A stretch of 64,000 nt of DNA from Bernardetia sp. ABR2-2B (GTDB taxonomy: Bacteria > Bacteroidota > Bacteroidia > Cytophagales > Bernardetiaceae): assembly GCF_037126435.1 (NCBI RefSeq), contig NZ_CP147020.1:3762001-3826000 (forward strand), given 5' to 3'. Shown piece after piece: positions 33,605 through 41,567 of the stretch (position 1 is the first letter of the stretch; each line of letters begins with the position of its first letter). The position numbers and the translations under genes were made by a program. The notes under the pieces were generated by a model that did not search any database, was not told the DNA's origin, and worked only from the letters and a program-made list of their open reading frames with translations.

Positions 33605-34843
33605 ATGTCGCATTTAGAAAATCTACAAAACACCATTTCCCAGCTCCAAAATCAAAGTAAAACTCTAAATTCTTTGACGGAAGTGTATGCAAAAGCTGAA
33701 AAAACGGAGGAAAATTACAGACAAAACTTAGAGCTTTTCGAAAAACTGCGACAACAATTAGAAAGTTATGAAAACCTGCTTGACCAAAAAATAATCTCTA
33801 TTTCAAAGCAAAATACAGATTCGGTTTCGGCACTTCAAGCAACAAACCAAAAAATAGAACAAGCTGAAAGTCAAATCAAAAAAACAAAAGAAGATTTAGA
33901 CAATCAAGGTAGTTCGATAGAAGCACACTTAAAAGAAGTAAAATCTCAAAACAAGGCATTTTATGAGCAAACACAAGATTTGCTTGTCCAAAAGACAGAT
34001 AATCTACATGCGAACCACGAAAAGTTTTATTTAGAAACGACGGAAAGAATACAAAATAGGTTAGCTGCCCTCACACAGAAAAATGAAGATTTTTATTCGC
34101 TCACTTCGCATACTTTAGCGACTCAATTAGAAAATTTAGACAAACAGACCACAGCTTTTTATGAACGTTCGACGGAAGGAATTAGAAATAATTTGTCTGA
34201 CTTTGCTTCTCATACAAAAGAACGTGATGAAGAGTTAGAAAAAATGCTAGTTTCTAAAGTGGATATTATTCAACAGGAAAATCAAACCTTACACATTCAA
34301 GCTAACTCACTTTTCGAAAAGCTAGAAAAAACATATAGTCAGTTTAAGGCTGTTTTGGATAGATTGAGTGAGTTTCAAATGCAGTTTGATACCATTGGAG
34401 CAAACCTAGAAAATCAAGAGCAAGAAATTCACAATCAATCTGAATCTTTAAAAGAAGCACAAGAAAATTTACAAGAAAACCAAAAAAGTCAGTTTGATAC
34501 TTTTTCAGATTACCAAAAAAAGGCATTGAAGTTTATTTATGACAATCAAAGCAAAGAATTTAAAGAAATAAAAGAAGAATTGGTAAACAAGTTTGAACTA
34601 CAAAGTGAAAGCTATACTCAAAATCAGAAAAAATTAGAAGAAGAAATTTCTTTACAGCAGAAAAATCAACTTGTTTCGCTACAAACAGCTCAAAATGAAG
34701 CTATTACTCCAATAAAAGAGCAGATATCAGAAGAGCTAACTCTACAAAAGTCAAAAATAGAAAAGATTAGTACGTTTCAAATCGTTATTTTTATAACTTT
34801 ATTGATTAATATAGGGCTTTTGATATATCTACTCTTTAAATAA
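33605..34843 (+). CDS. Long coiled-coil protein with C-terminal membrane anchor
   Basis: The 412-residue protein is almost entirely heptad-type coiled coil rich in Q, E, K, L and N (for example LENLQNTISQLQNQSKTLNS). It ends in one membrane helix, IVIFITLLINIGLLIYLLF, with a one-residue tail: a tail-anchored protein with a large cytoplasmic rod. I do not recognise a named family. It starts 5 bp after the palindromic heptamer array and is followed after 27 bp by the carotenoid-oxygenase-like gene, so those two are likely co-transcribed. Confidence 0.8.
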   Translation: MSHLENLQNTISQLQNQSKTLNSLTEVYAKAEKTEENYRQNLELFEKLRQQLESYENLLDQKIISISKQNTDSVSALQATNQKIEQAESQIKKTKEDLDNQGSSIEAHLKEVKSQNKAFYEQTQDLLVQKTDNLHANHEKFYLETTERIQNRLAALTQKNEDFYSLTSHTLATQLENLDKQTTAFYERSTEGIRNNLSDFASHTKERDEELEKMLVSKVDIIQQENQTLHIQANSLFEKLEKTYSQFKAVLDRLSEFQMQFDTIGANLENQEQEIHNQSESLKEAQENLQENQKSQFDTFSDYQKKALKFIYDNQSKEFKEIKEELVNKFELQSESYTQNQKKLEEEISLQQKNQLVSLQTAQNEAITPIKEQISEELTLQKSKIEKISTFQIVIFITLLINIGLLIYLLFK

Positions 34844-34870
34844 ACTTACTCAACTTTTACATATTACTTT

Positions 34871-37117
34871 ATGGATTTATCTTATTTCACAGCAGCAAGT
34901 AGAGAAGAACTAGACCTAGAACTTAAGCTATTAGAAGGTGCTTTACCCAAAGATATGACTGGAGTAGTTTATATCAACTCTTCAGTTGGAACAGTAAATT
35001 CTGGTGGAATACCCTTTCCTAAAACTAATCCAGATGGGACATATAATAGAGAATTGGGTAGTCCACTTTTGGGAGGAGATGGAATGATTTATAAATTAGA
35101 TTTTAATCAAGAGGATAATATAAAACTCTCTTCTCGTCTTTTGAAGCCTCCTTCTTATTATGCCGATCACGCCACTCGTTATTATTTAGAAGACAAAAAG
35201 AAGAAGAATTCATTATTCAAAATGTATGGTTTTAGAAACCTTGGACTGACACGTATGTCTTTTACTCTAGGGGTAAGAAATGAACTTTGTACAAATGTTA
35301 CGCCTTTTCAATTTGAAAGAGATGAAAACCCAAGAATTTTAGCTAACTATGATGCAGGTCGTCCGTATGAGTTTGATACCACAACAATGGATATCAAAAC
35401 TCCTATTGGAGCAAATTCTGAATGGATAACAAGTACGCCTCCTTTTTTAGTCTATCCATTTCCAGTCGTTCAAAGTACGGCGCATCCTTTTTTTGACCCT
35501 AATAAACAAGAGCTTATTTCGGTAAACTTTGTTAAGTCTATCAAGACAATGGTTAGCCAAATCAAGTGGTTAGAACTTTTGAAGGGCGACCCTAAAAATC
35601 TAGAAAAAAGTCTTGAGAAATATATAGATAATTTAGAAGATAAGAGTGAAGAAGAGGTACAACATGACTTGACACACAAGCACAAACTTGTACAAAACCT
35701 CAATGATTTTTTTGAAAATGTAGAAGAACATGTAAGTATAAAATCTAAGTGGTGGAAAAACTTGATTCATCAATTAGAAGAAAGAATAGAGGAGCATATC
35801 AAAAAAGAAACAACCGTCGTAGATACTACATATTTGATGAGTTGGAAAGGTACAGGAGAATGGAAAAAGTGGACGTTGATAGACAATACCACACAAAAAC
35901 CGTTAGTTATTCAGCAATGTATGCACCAGTTTGCTGTAACAAAAGATTACGTAATTCTGATAGATGCAGGTTTCAAACTTACGTTGGATATTATGTTTAA
36001 TAATCCTTTTCCTCATAATCCAAAAATAGATAAGTTTTTTAGAAAAATTCTGACTGCTCCAATGTTAGCTTCTACGGATACTTATTTGGTAAAAAGATCT
36101 GATATGAGAGAAGATACAGATACAATTGTAATAAAAAAACTGCCTATTGATTTGCCTTTCGAAACTATTCATATTACAGCAGATTATGAAAACCCAAATA
36201 ATGAAATTACAATTCATGCAGCTCATAATGCTACGGCTTGTTTGGCAGAGTGGATTCGTATTTATGATATTAATGAGTTTACAAAAAAAGTAATTGATGA
36301 GAAAATTTCTGGTATTCCTCCAACGGGTATTTTGGATATTAGTAGAATTGGTAAATATAAAATAGATGCCAAAACAGGTAGCGTCATCGAACAAAATATT
36401 GTTACCAAAAAAGGAAATATAGATGACCCACAAAATGTAGGTTCACATACTTGGGGAATTGCGCTTTTTACCTACAAAAATATGATTGATGCCAACAGAA
36501 CGGTATCAAAAATAAAAGATATTTATTGGCAGTCATTTGGTTTGGACAAGGATTTTTTGACCGAATTTATTTATCGTCTTTATAAAGACTATCCACATCG
36601 ACAAGTGCCTCTTGAAGAAATCAGAAAATATACAGAAAGAGGTGTTCCTTTTGTAATTAGTAGAATGAATACAGAAACTATGGAATTTGAAGATTATTAT
36701 CAATTTCCAAAAGGAATATCTTATAGAGCAATGCAATTTGTACAAAAAGAAGGAACTGACTTTGAAAGTAGAGAGGGATATATGACTTGTGTGGTTACAA
36801 ATCCACAACAAATAGACGACAAAACAGAGCCTACTTACCGAACAGAACTTTGGGTTTTTGATGCTATGAACTTAAAAAAAGGAGCTATTTGTAAACTTCA
36901 TCACCCAGATTGGGTTGCTAATACGACGCTTCATTCGGCTTGGCTTCCTAAAGCACAACCTTCATCTTCTTACTACGATATAAATGTCAGAGAAGATTAT
37001 CAACATTTGATTGATGATACGTTATTTGGAGAATTTTTGGGTGGTATTTTGTTTTCCAAACAACGCAAACAAATCCAGAAAATCTTTGATAAATATGTAT
37101 ATCCTCATTTTGAATAA
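34871..37117 (+). CDS. Carotenoid cleavage oxygenase family protein, long form
   Basis: A 748-residue cytoplasmic enzyme of the RPE65/carotenoid-oxygenase propeller family. Members use a four-His non-haem Fe(II) centre to split carotenoids or stilbenes. Family features seen are GALPKDMTGVVYINSS and LLGGDGMIYKLDF at the N-terminus. Likely iron-ligand regions are STAHPFFD (H205), MHQFAVTKDYVILIDAG (H352), IHAAHNATACLAEW (H449 or H452) and a C-terminal NTTLHSAWLP. The usual length is near 500. Residues about 222-318 are an extra charged helical insertion, which is odd. The substrate is unknown; retinal or apocarotenoid production is a possibility. Confidence 0.8.
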   Translation: MDLSYFTAASREELDLELKLLEGALPKDMTGVVYINSSVGTVNSGGIPFPKTNPDGTYNRELGSPLLGGDGMIYKLDFNQEDNIKLSSRLLKPPSYYADHATRYYLEDKKKKNSLFKMYGFRNLGLTRMSFTLGVRNELCTNVTPFQFERDENPRILANYDAGRPYEFDTTTMDIKTPIGANSEWITSTPPFLVYPFPVVQSTAHPFFDPNKQELISVNFVKSIKTMVSQIKWLELLKGDPKNLEKSLEKYIDNLEDKSEEEVQHDLTHKHKLVQNLNDFFENVEEHVSIKSKWWKNLIHQLEERIEEHIKKETTVVDTTYLMSWKGTGEWKKWTLIDNTTQKPLVIQQCMHQFAVTKDYVILIDAGFKLTLDIMFNNPFPHNPKIDKFFRKILTAPMLASTDTYLVKRSDMREDTDTIVIKKLPIDLPFETIHITADYENPNNEITIHAAHNATACLAEWIRIYDINEFTKKVIDEKISGIPPTGILDISRIGKYKIDAKTGSVIEQNIVTKKGNIDDPQNVGSHTWGIALFTYKNMIDANRTVSKIKDIYWQSFGLDKDFLTEFIYRLYKDYPHRQVPLEEIRKYTERGVPFVISRMNTETMEFEDYYQFPKGISYRAMQFVQKEGTDFESREGYMTCVVTNPQQIDDKTEPTYRTELWVFDAMNLKKGAICKLHHPDWVANTTLHSAWLPKAQPSSSYYDINVREDYQHLIDDTLFGEFLGGILFSKQRKQIQKIFDKYVYPHFE

Positions 37118-37144
37118 CTATTAACCACTTCAAACTAAAAAATC

Positions 37145-37549
37145 ATGCAATATTTTTATGATAATTCGTATTGTCAAGTATATTATATTCCTGAAAAAGG
37201 ATATATACACACAGACTGGAAAGGGTTTTGTCCGAGCAAAATATTTAGAGAAGCCTCTAATTCTATTATCACAGCAATAGAAGAAACAGGTACAGGGCGT
37301 GTTTTGTTTGATGCCGTAAATACAAAATCAGCAGCTCCAGAAGACCAAAAATGGCTCTTTGAAGATTGGATGCCTAGAGCAATAGCAGCAGGTTACAAAC
37401 GATATGCTTATATTTTACCTAATGATGTTTTTGGTAAATTTACTTCTAGTAGTGTGTTACAAAAAATGGAAGTAGTTAATCCTCATGTAGAAGGTGCAAC
37501 TTCGAATGACACAGAAACAGCATTAGAATGGTTACTCAAAGAAGATTAA
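37145..37549 (+). CDS. STAS/SEC14-like domain protein
   Basis: A 134-residue single-domain protein. GYIHTDWKGFCPSKIFREAS, TGRVLFDAVNTKSAAPEDQKW and WMPRAIAAGYKRYAYILPNDVFGKF follow the alternating strand-helix pattern of the SpoIIAA-like/STAS-SEC14 family common in Bacteroidota. The function of this family is not established; regulatory or lipid-binding roles are proposed. It lies 27 bp after the carotenoid-oxygenase-like gene and ends the transcript at a clear terminator. Confidence 0.7.
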   Translation: MQYFYDNSYCQVYYIPEKGYIHTDWKGFCPSKIFREASNSIITAIEETGTGRVLFDAVNTKSAAPEDQKWLFEDWMPRAIAAGYKRYAYILPNDVFGKFTSSSVLQKMEVVNPHVEGATSNDTETALEWLLKED

Positions 37550-37570
37550 AACAAAAAAAACAAAAAAACA

Positions 37571-37601
37571 AAAAACCAAGTAGATAAATTACTTGGTTTT
37601 T
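37571..37601 (+). terminator. Intrinsic terminator ending the kinase-to-STAS run
   Basis: AAAAACCAAGT and ACTTGGTTTTT form an 11-bp stem with a 9-nt loop and T-rich tail. It lies 13 bp before the methylase ATG and overlaps the earlier TTG in that frame, supporting the ATG. Confidence 0.85.
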
Positions 37602-37613
37602 CTTATCTCAAGA

Positions 37614-38675
37614 ATGAATTACATCGGCTCAAAACTTCGTCTTTCAGATTGGATAATAGAAACTATTACCAAAACTTATACAAAATCAAACCCTTCAAAA
37701 CCTCTTTCTCAAACTACTTTTGCAGAACTTTTCGCAGGAACAGGAATCATAAGCAGAAAATTAAAACCCTCTCTACATCAGATTATTGCAAATGATTTAG
37801 AACCGTATAGTTATGTTTTATTGAAAAATTATATTGGAAACATAGAAGCCATTTCAAATGAAAGAATAGTCTTTTTGATTGAAGAATTAAATAATCTATC
37901 TATAAAAAGTGAAGAGAATGGTTTTATTTATAAAAACTACTGCCAAGGAAGTGGAAGCGAACGCCTTTATTTTAGTGATGATAATGGAAAAAAAATTGAT
38001 GTAATCAGACAGAAAATAGAAGAATGGAAAACTGGACGTGGGTTCAACTCCCACCAGCTCCACAACACTAAGGTTACAGATTCAGAATACTATTTTCTCT
38101 TAGCTTCTTTGTTAGAAAGTGCTGATAAAGTAGCCAATACGGCTTCTGTTTATGGTGCATTCTTAAAGCAACTCAAAAAATCAGCTCAAAAAAATCTAGT
38201 TCTTTCTCCTGCACATTTTCCAAAGACTGAACACCAAGAAAATAAAATTTTTAGAGAAGATGCAAACGAATTGATAAAAAAAATAAAAGGAGATATTCTT
38301 TATTTAGACCCACCTTATAATGCTCGTCAATATGGTGCAAACTATCATCTTTTGAATACGATTGCACTTTATGATAATTTTGAGCCAAAGGGAAAAACAG
38401 GTTTAAGAGAGTATGAGCGTTCGAAATATTGCCAAAAAAATGAAGTAGAAACTGCTTTTGAAGAATTAATCAAAAATGCAGATTTTGACTTTATCTTTTT
38501 AAGCTACAACAACGAAGGCTTGATGAACTTAGAAACAATAAAAAGAATAATGAGCAAATACGGTTCATACTCGTTAGAAAAAACAGAATACCAACGTTTC
38601 AAAGCTGATAAAGACCAAAATAGAGAACACAAAGCCAACGCAACAATAGAGTATTTGCATATTTTGAGGAAATGA
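37614..38675 (+). CDS. D12-class adenine-specific DNA methyltransferase with in-frame tmRNA-like insert
   Basis: Starting at the ATG at 37614, MNYIGSKLRLSDWIIETI is the classic D12 opening. The SAM site is FAELFAGTGIISR and the catalytic motif is DPPY at residues 232-235 (ILYLDPPYNARQYGANYHLL). It should add N6-methyl groups to adenine at an unknown short site. No restriction enzyme gene lies beside it, so it looks like an orphan methylase. Between the helix ending EEWK and the conserved YYFLLASLLESADKVANTAS there are about 14 extra residues (140-153, TGRGFNSHQLHNTK). Their DNA matches the 3' end of tmRNA genes. The frame is kept and all motifs are present, so the enzyme may still work. Confidence 0.9.
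   Translation: MNYIGSKLRLSDWIIETITKTYTKSNPSKPLSQTTFAELFAGTGIISRKLKPSLHQIIANDLEPYSYVLLKNYIGNIEAISNERIVFLIEELNNLSIKSEENGFIYKNYCQGSGSERLYFSDDNGKKIDVIRQKIEEWKTGRGFNSHQLHNTKVTDSEYYFLLASLLESADKVANTASVYGAFLKQLKKSAQKNLVLSPAHFPKTEHQENKIFREDANELIKKIKGDILYLDPPYNARQYGANYHLLNTIALYDNFEPKGKTGLREYERSKYCQKNEVETAFEELIKNADFDFIFLSYNNEGLMNLETIKRIMSKYGSYSLEKTEYQRFKADKDQNREHKANATIEYLHILRK
38031..38065 (+). other. tmRNA 3'-end-like segment inside the methylase gene
   Basis: GTGGG-TTCAACT-CCCAC (38038-38054) is a perfect T-arm with a canonical 7-nt loop, followed by CAGCTCCACA, which matches the acceptor strand of ssrA. From memory the E. coli ssrA gene ends GGGTTCAACTCCCGCC then AGCTCCACCA, so about 24 of 27 positions agree. 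There is no matching 5' half nearby, so it is not a functional tmRNA. ssrA 3' ends are common integration targets. Confidence 0.65.
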
Positions 38676-38687
38676 TATCTCTTTTTT

Positions 38688-39086
38688 TTATTGATTCTTG
38701 CCTACCTTTTTTATAATTCTTCGTTTTCTTCCTTTAGTTAGAAGTTTTACCCAATAACATATTATTATATCATATCCTCCAGAGTCAATTTTTTCTTGTT
38801 CATTCAATGTTACAACCCAATTCATAACTTTTGAATCCTGTTTATTGTACTGTTTTACCTGATCAAAATAATTAGATTTTGTTTCGATACTTTGAGCTCT
38901 TTCCTGCGTTACAAAAATCACTTTTTTGCCAGTAAAGTCAAACATTTTATCATCAAAATAACTATTGAGAAATTCAGATTCTGCTTGTGAGAGTTTTGGG
39001 TTATCATCATTTCCACACTCATCTAAGTTTTGTCCGAAGGTAGTTAGAGAAACTAAAAGCAAAAGTAATGTTAGGCAGTTTTTCAT
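38688..39086 (-). CDS. Small secreted protein of unknown function
   Basis: I start at 39086 because MKNCLTLLLLLVSLTTFGQN is a clean signal peptide; the longer frame overlaps the upstream gene and has no leader. The mature protein, about 113 residues, starts LDECGNDDNPKLSQAESEFL, includes GKKVIFVTQERAQSIETKSN and ends strongly basic (LLTKGRKRRIIKKVGKNQ). I do not recognise a family. It converges on the methylase gene with a 12-bp gap. It forms a leftward pair with the serine hydrolase upstream (67-bp gap). Confidence 0.65.
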   Translation of the reverse strand: MKNCLTLLLLLVSLTTFGQNLDECGNDDNPKLSQAESEFLNSYFDDKMFDFTGKKVIFVTQERAQSIETKSNYFDQVKQYNKQDSKVMNWVVTLNEQEKIDSGGYDIIICYWVKLLTKGRKRRIIKKVGKNQ

Positions 39087-39153
39087 GTTTTTCTGTTTTT
39101 TTAGTAGGTTTCTGTATAGAGCAATATTGAATTGTTTTTTTTCTTGCAAATTT

Positions 39154-40380
39154 TTATTCCAATCTATCTTGATATTTTTCAAGTGTATTCCAAACATCCC
39201 AAAATGCTTTATGTGCTTCATCACTCTCACTTCCTGTGTTCTTAATTAATATTCGTCCAATTTTTTTTTCTGGGTCAAAAAACATTAAAGTAAAAACACC
39301 TGGATCTTCTCCACTATGACCAATGACATTTCGTGTAATAAGTTTTTCAATAAATATTCCCACATTATCATCATCTCCTTCTTCAAAATGCTTTTTTTCT
39401 AATTGCGATTTAAATAGCTCTGAGTAACTATCTTTATTGAGTAAAGTTCCATTACCAGAATATCCTTTTATGAGTTCGTTTAATAATTTAGATAAATCAC
39501 TACTTGAAGTTATGAGATGTCCATCTGGATAAGTGAGTCCGATATAATGAGGAAGCTCTGTTTTATCAAGGTAGAGTTTAGAGAATTTATCCAAATCAAC
39601 CTCATCAAAAAACCATCCTGTAGAATTCATTTCTAAAGGTGTAAAAATATGTTTTTCAGTAAATTCATTAAAAGGAGTCTTAGCAGCAGATTCTATAACT
39701 AAAGCACATAAAGCAGCTCCTATATTACTATACTCGTTAAATTCTCCAGGTTTTCTGTTTGCAAAAGTTTCTTTTTTAAACCACTCTGAATCTTTGTGCA
39801 ACATTTTTTCAAGAAACTCTGACAATGAAAGGTAGCTATCTGGAGTATTAAAAAAATCTACAAACTCTTTATTTTTGGCTTGCTCATCACTTAATTTATC
39901 TTTTAATACATAAACTTTTCCCCAGTAGAAATCCGAATCAACAATGGATGATGTATGTGTAGCCAACTGTCTAATTGTAATTTCTTCATTAGGAAAATAA
40001 GGATTAACAACCTCAAAAGGTAAGTGTTTATTGATTGCATCATCCAGTTCTAATAATCCCATTTCTTTGGCTTTGAGAAGTGCAACTGCAATAGAAATTT
40101 TAGAAATAGAGGCAATATTTTGAATCGTATTTTCAGTATATTCTTTTTTATCTTCAATATCAGCATATCCGAAACCGTTCTGATAAAGTGTTTGATTCTG
40201 ATTTACTATAGCTACAGAAAACCCATTGATATACCCTCTTTGATAAATTTCACTCAACTCATTTGTTAGTGAATCTACTGTAAGTGTATTTTTTTCTGTT
40301 GATTCTTTTGTTGAATTTGTTTTTTGATTACAAGAGGCAATCATAATTCCGATAAATAATAGAAAGATTGTATTTTTCAT
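39154..40380 (-). CDS. Serine hydrolase lipoprotein, beta-lactamase class C family
   Basis: A 408-residue protein with a lipoprotein leader ending IASC (Cys about residue 17). The penicillin-binding fold motifs are all there: SISK (nucleophile Ser, general-base Lys) in IASISKISIAVALLKAKEMG, YSN in EFNEYSNIGAALCALV, and HSGEDPG near the C-terminus in place of KTG. Relatives are D,D-peptidases or esterases more often than true beta-lactamases, and FTLMFFDPEKKIGRILIKNTG is typical of the esterase-like group. It is likely in the periplasm, lipid-anchored. Substrate unknown. Confidence 0.88.
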   Translation of the reverse strand: MKNTIFLLFIGIMIASCNQKTNSTKESTEKNTLTVDSLTNELSEIYQRGYINGFSVAIVNQNQTLYQNGFGYADIEDKKEYTENTIQNIASISKISIAVALLKAKEMGLLELDDAINKHLPFEVVNPYFPNEEITIRQLATHTSSIVDSDFYWGKVYVLKDKLSDEQAKNKEFVDFFNTPDSYLSLSEFLEKMLHKDSEWFKKETFANRKPGEFNEYSNIGAALCALVIESAAKTPFNEFTEKHIFTPLEMNSTGWFFDEVDLDKFSKLYLDKTELPHYIGLTYPDGHLITSSSDLSKLLNELIKGYSGNGTLLNKDSYSELFKSQLEKKHFEEGDDDNVGIFIEKLITRNVIGHSGEDPGVFTLMFFDPEKKIGRILIKNTGSESDEAHKAFWDVWNTLEKYQDRLE

Positions 40381-40527
40381 GTTTTTTCAATGTGTGTGAT
40401 TTAATTTTGTGCTTCAGAATTAAAGTTTCTTTGTTGTATAGACACGATAATTTAAAGATAGTTGCTTATTTTTTTAATAAAAATTTATTTTCTATTTAAA
40501 GCTATTCTATAATACTTGTCAGTACAA

Positions 40528-40644
40528 AGCAAATTATCGTTTTTTGAACCAAAAGAAAAAAAATGTTTCAAAGCTAATAAAGATATCAATAGATAAAATA
40601 AAGCCAATGTGAAAATGGAGCATTTGCACATTTTGGAAAAGTAG
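40528..40644 (+). pseudogene. Decayed copy of the D12 methylase 3' end, copy 1
   Basis: The sequence reads CFKANKDINR-stop-NKANVKMEHLHILEK-stop, lining up without gaps with the methylase end RFKADKDQNREHKANATIEY then LHILRK. About 70% of the last 80 bases match, including the stop position, and likeness fades upstream of about 40564. It lies just before the stop of the leftward DUF1963 gene. The rest of the 40381-40650 gap shows nothing. Confidence 0.75.
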
Positions 40645-40650
40645 ATTTGA

Positions 40651-41382
40651 CTATCCTGCATCGGATTTTATATAAGAAAAGTCTTTTTGTTTTAGCTTTT
40701 CTTTTTCAATAAATAGCATAAGAAAATCTCCATCATGCCAACACCAATCTAATTCATCAATAGAAGAAAGTGTAAGTAGAGAAATCCAATTTTCACTTGG
40801 TCTAGGGTCATAGGCTAACGACGAATAAAAGGGATAACCAAACATATAATCTAATTTTTTGTCTAGTTTTTCCATTATATCATAACTCAGCTCATCTAAC
40901 TGGCTCTGACTTAAAGGGTTTTCTTTAAGTAATTTATTTCTGAAAGGAATATCTACAGAATTTTTTAAACTTATTGACATACAAGGTTGATTTGAAAAAT
41001 ATTGATTTTTAGAGGGCTTCAAATCACTTTCATTATCAAAAAAATAAACTTTAGCATACCCATCATCTCCCCAAAAGTTTTCTCCTTCATCATCATCTGC
41101 AATAAAAACACTCAAAACTCCTTCCTTTGGAAGTTGAGAGAAAGGTGGAGAAATGTCTTTTAGATTAAATTGTGCTACAAAACGATAATATCCATACTCA
41201 TGTTGAGGACACTCAAAGCTAGGTGGAATATCTGGAATCCCTCCTAATTTACTACTACCTATTTTGATTTTAGAGTTACTTCTACTTATTTCAATGGAAG
41301 GAATTATTAAAGCTTTAATGTAATCTTTATGTATAGCAAAAGAAGATTCTTCGATTGCTTTTTCTATATCTTTGACATTCAT
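40651..41382 (-). CDS. DUF1963 (YwqG-like) protein
   Basis: A 243-residue cytoplasmic protein with the DUF1963 pattern: SSKLGGIPDIPPSFECPQH, then FVAQFNLKDISPPFSQLPKEGVLSVFIADD and the acidic FWGDDGYAKVYFFDNE. Near the end, GYPFYSS and SLDELDWCWHDGDFLMLFI-like sequence (here SIDELDWCWHDGDFLMLFI) match the family's closing strand. Function is unknown; members are often in polymorphic-toxin immunity or accessory settings. It is flanked on both sides by decayed methylase 3' ends, which suggests it came in as an insertion. Confidence 0.85.
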   Translation of the reverse strand: MNVKDIEKAIEESSFAIHKDYIKALIIPSIEISRSNSKIKIGSSKLGGIPDIPPSFECPQHEYGYYRFVAQFNLKDISPPFSQLPKEGVLSVFIADDDEGENFWGDDGYAKVYFFDNESDLKPSKNQYFSNQPCMSISLKNSVDIPFRNKLLKENPLSQSQLDELSYDIMEKLDKKLDYMFGYPFYSSLAYDPRPSENWISLLTLSSIDELDWCWHDGDFLMLFIEKEKLKQKDFSYIKSDAG

Positions 41383-41432
41383 ATTACTGTTTTTATTTAT
41401 TTCTAATGAGTTGTACCTCTAGCCCTTAAAAA

Positions 41433-41480
41433 TACAAACCTAATGAAACTACGGAATATTTGCATATTCTGGAAAAGTAG
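41433..41480 (+). pseudogene. Decayed copy of the D12 methylase 3' end, copy 2
   Basis: The frame reads YKPNETTEYLHILEK-stop, which lines up with the methylase end HKANATIEYLHILRK-stop. Only these 16 codons are recognisable, and an in-frame stop lies four codons upstream of the match. It lies upstream of the DUF1963 start and before the OmpA-family gene. Confidence 0.7.
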
Positions 41481-41567
41481 CTTTGTAGGATTGCTATAAA
41501 AATAACTACAAAATATTATAAGCTTGTTGGCGTTCTTTTAGCAAAAACTATCTCAATCTATTCATAA

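Noticed and set aside
37593-37613. Upstream TTG start for the D12 methylase
   Set aside because: It lies in the 3' arm of a terminator; MNYIGSK at the ATG is the conserved family start.
38038-38065. A tRNA or complete tmRNA gene
   Set aside because: Only the T-arm and 3' acceptor strand are present; no 5' acceptor half, D-arm or tag region is found nearby.
39087-39230. 48-codon N-terminal extension of the small secreted protein
   Set aside because: It overlaps the serine hydrolase gene and hides a clear signal peptide starting at 39086.
39154-40380. True antibiotic-resistance beta-lactamase
   Set aside because: The KTG box is replaced by HSG and the end resembles esterase-type class C relatives, so resistance cannot be claimed.
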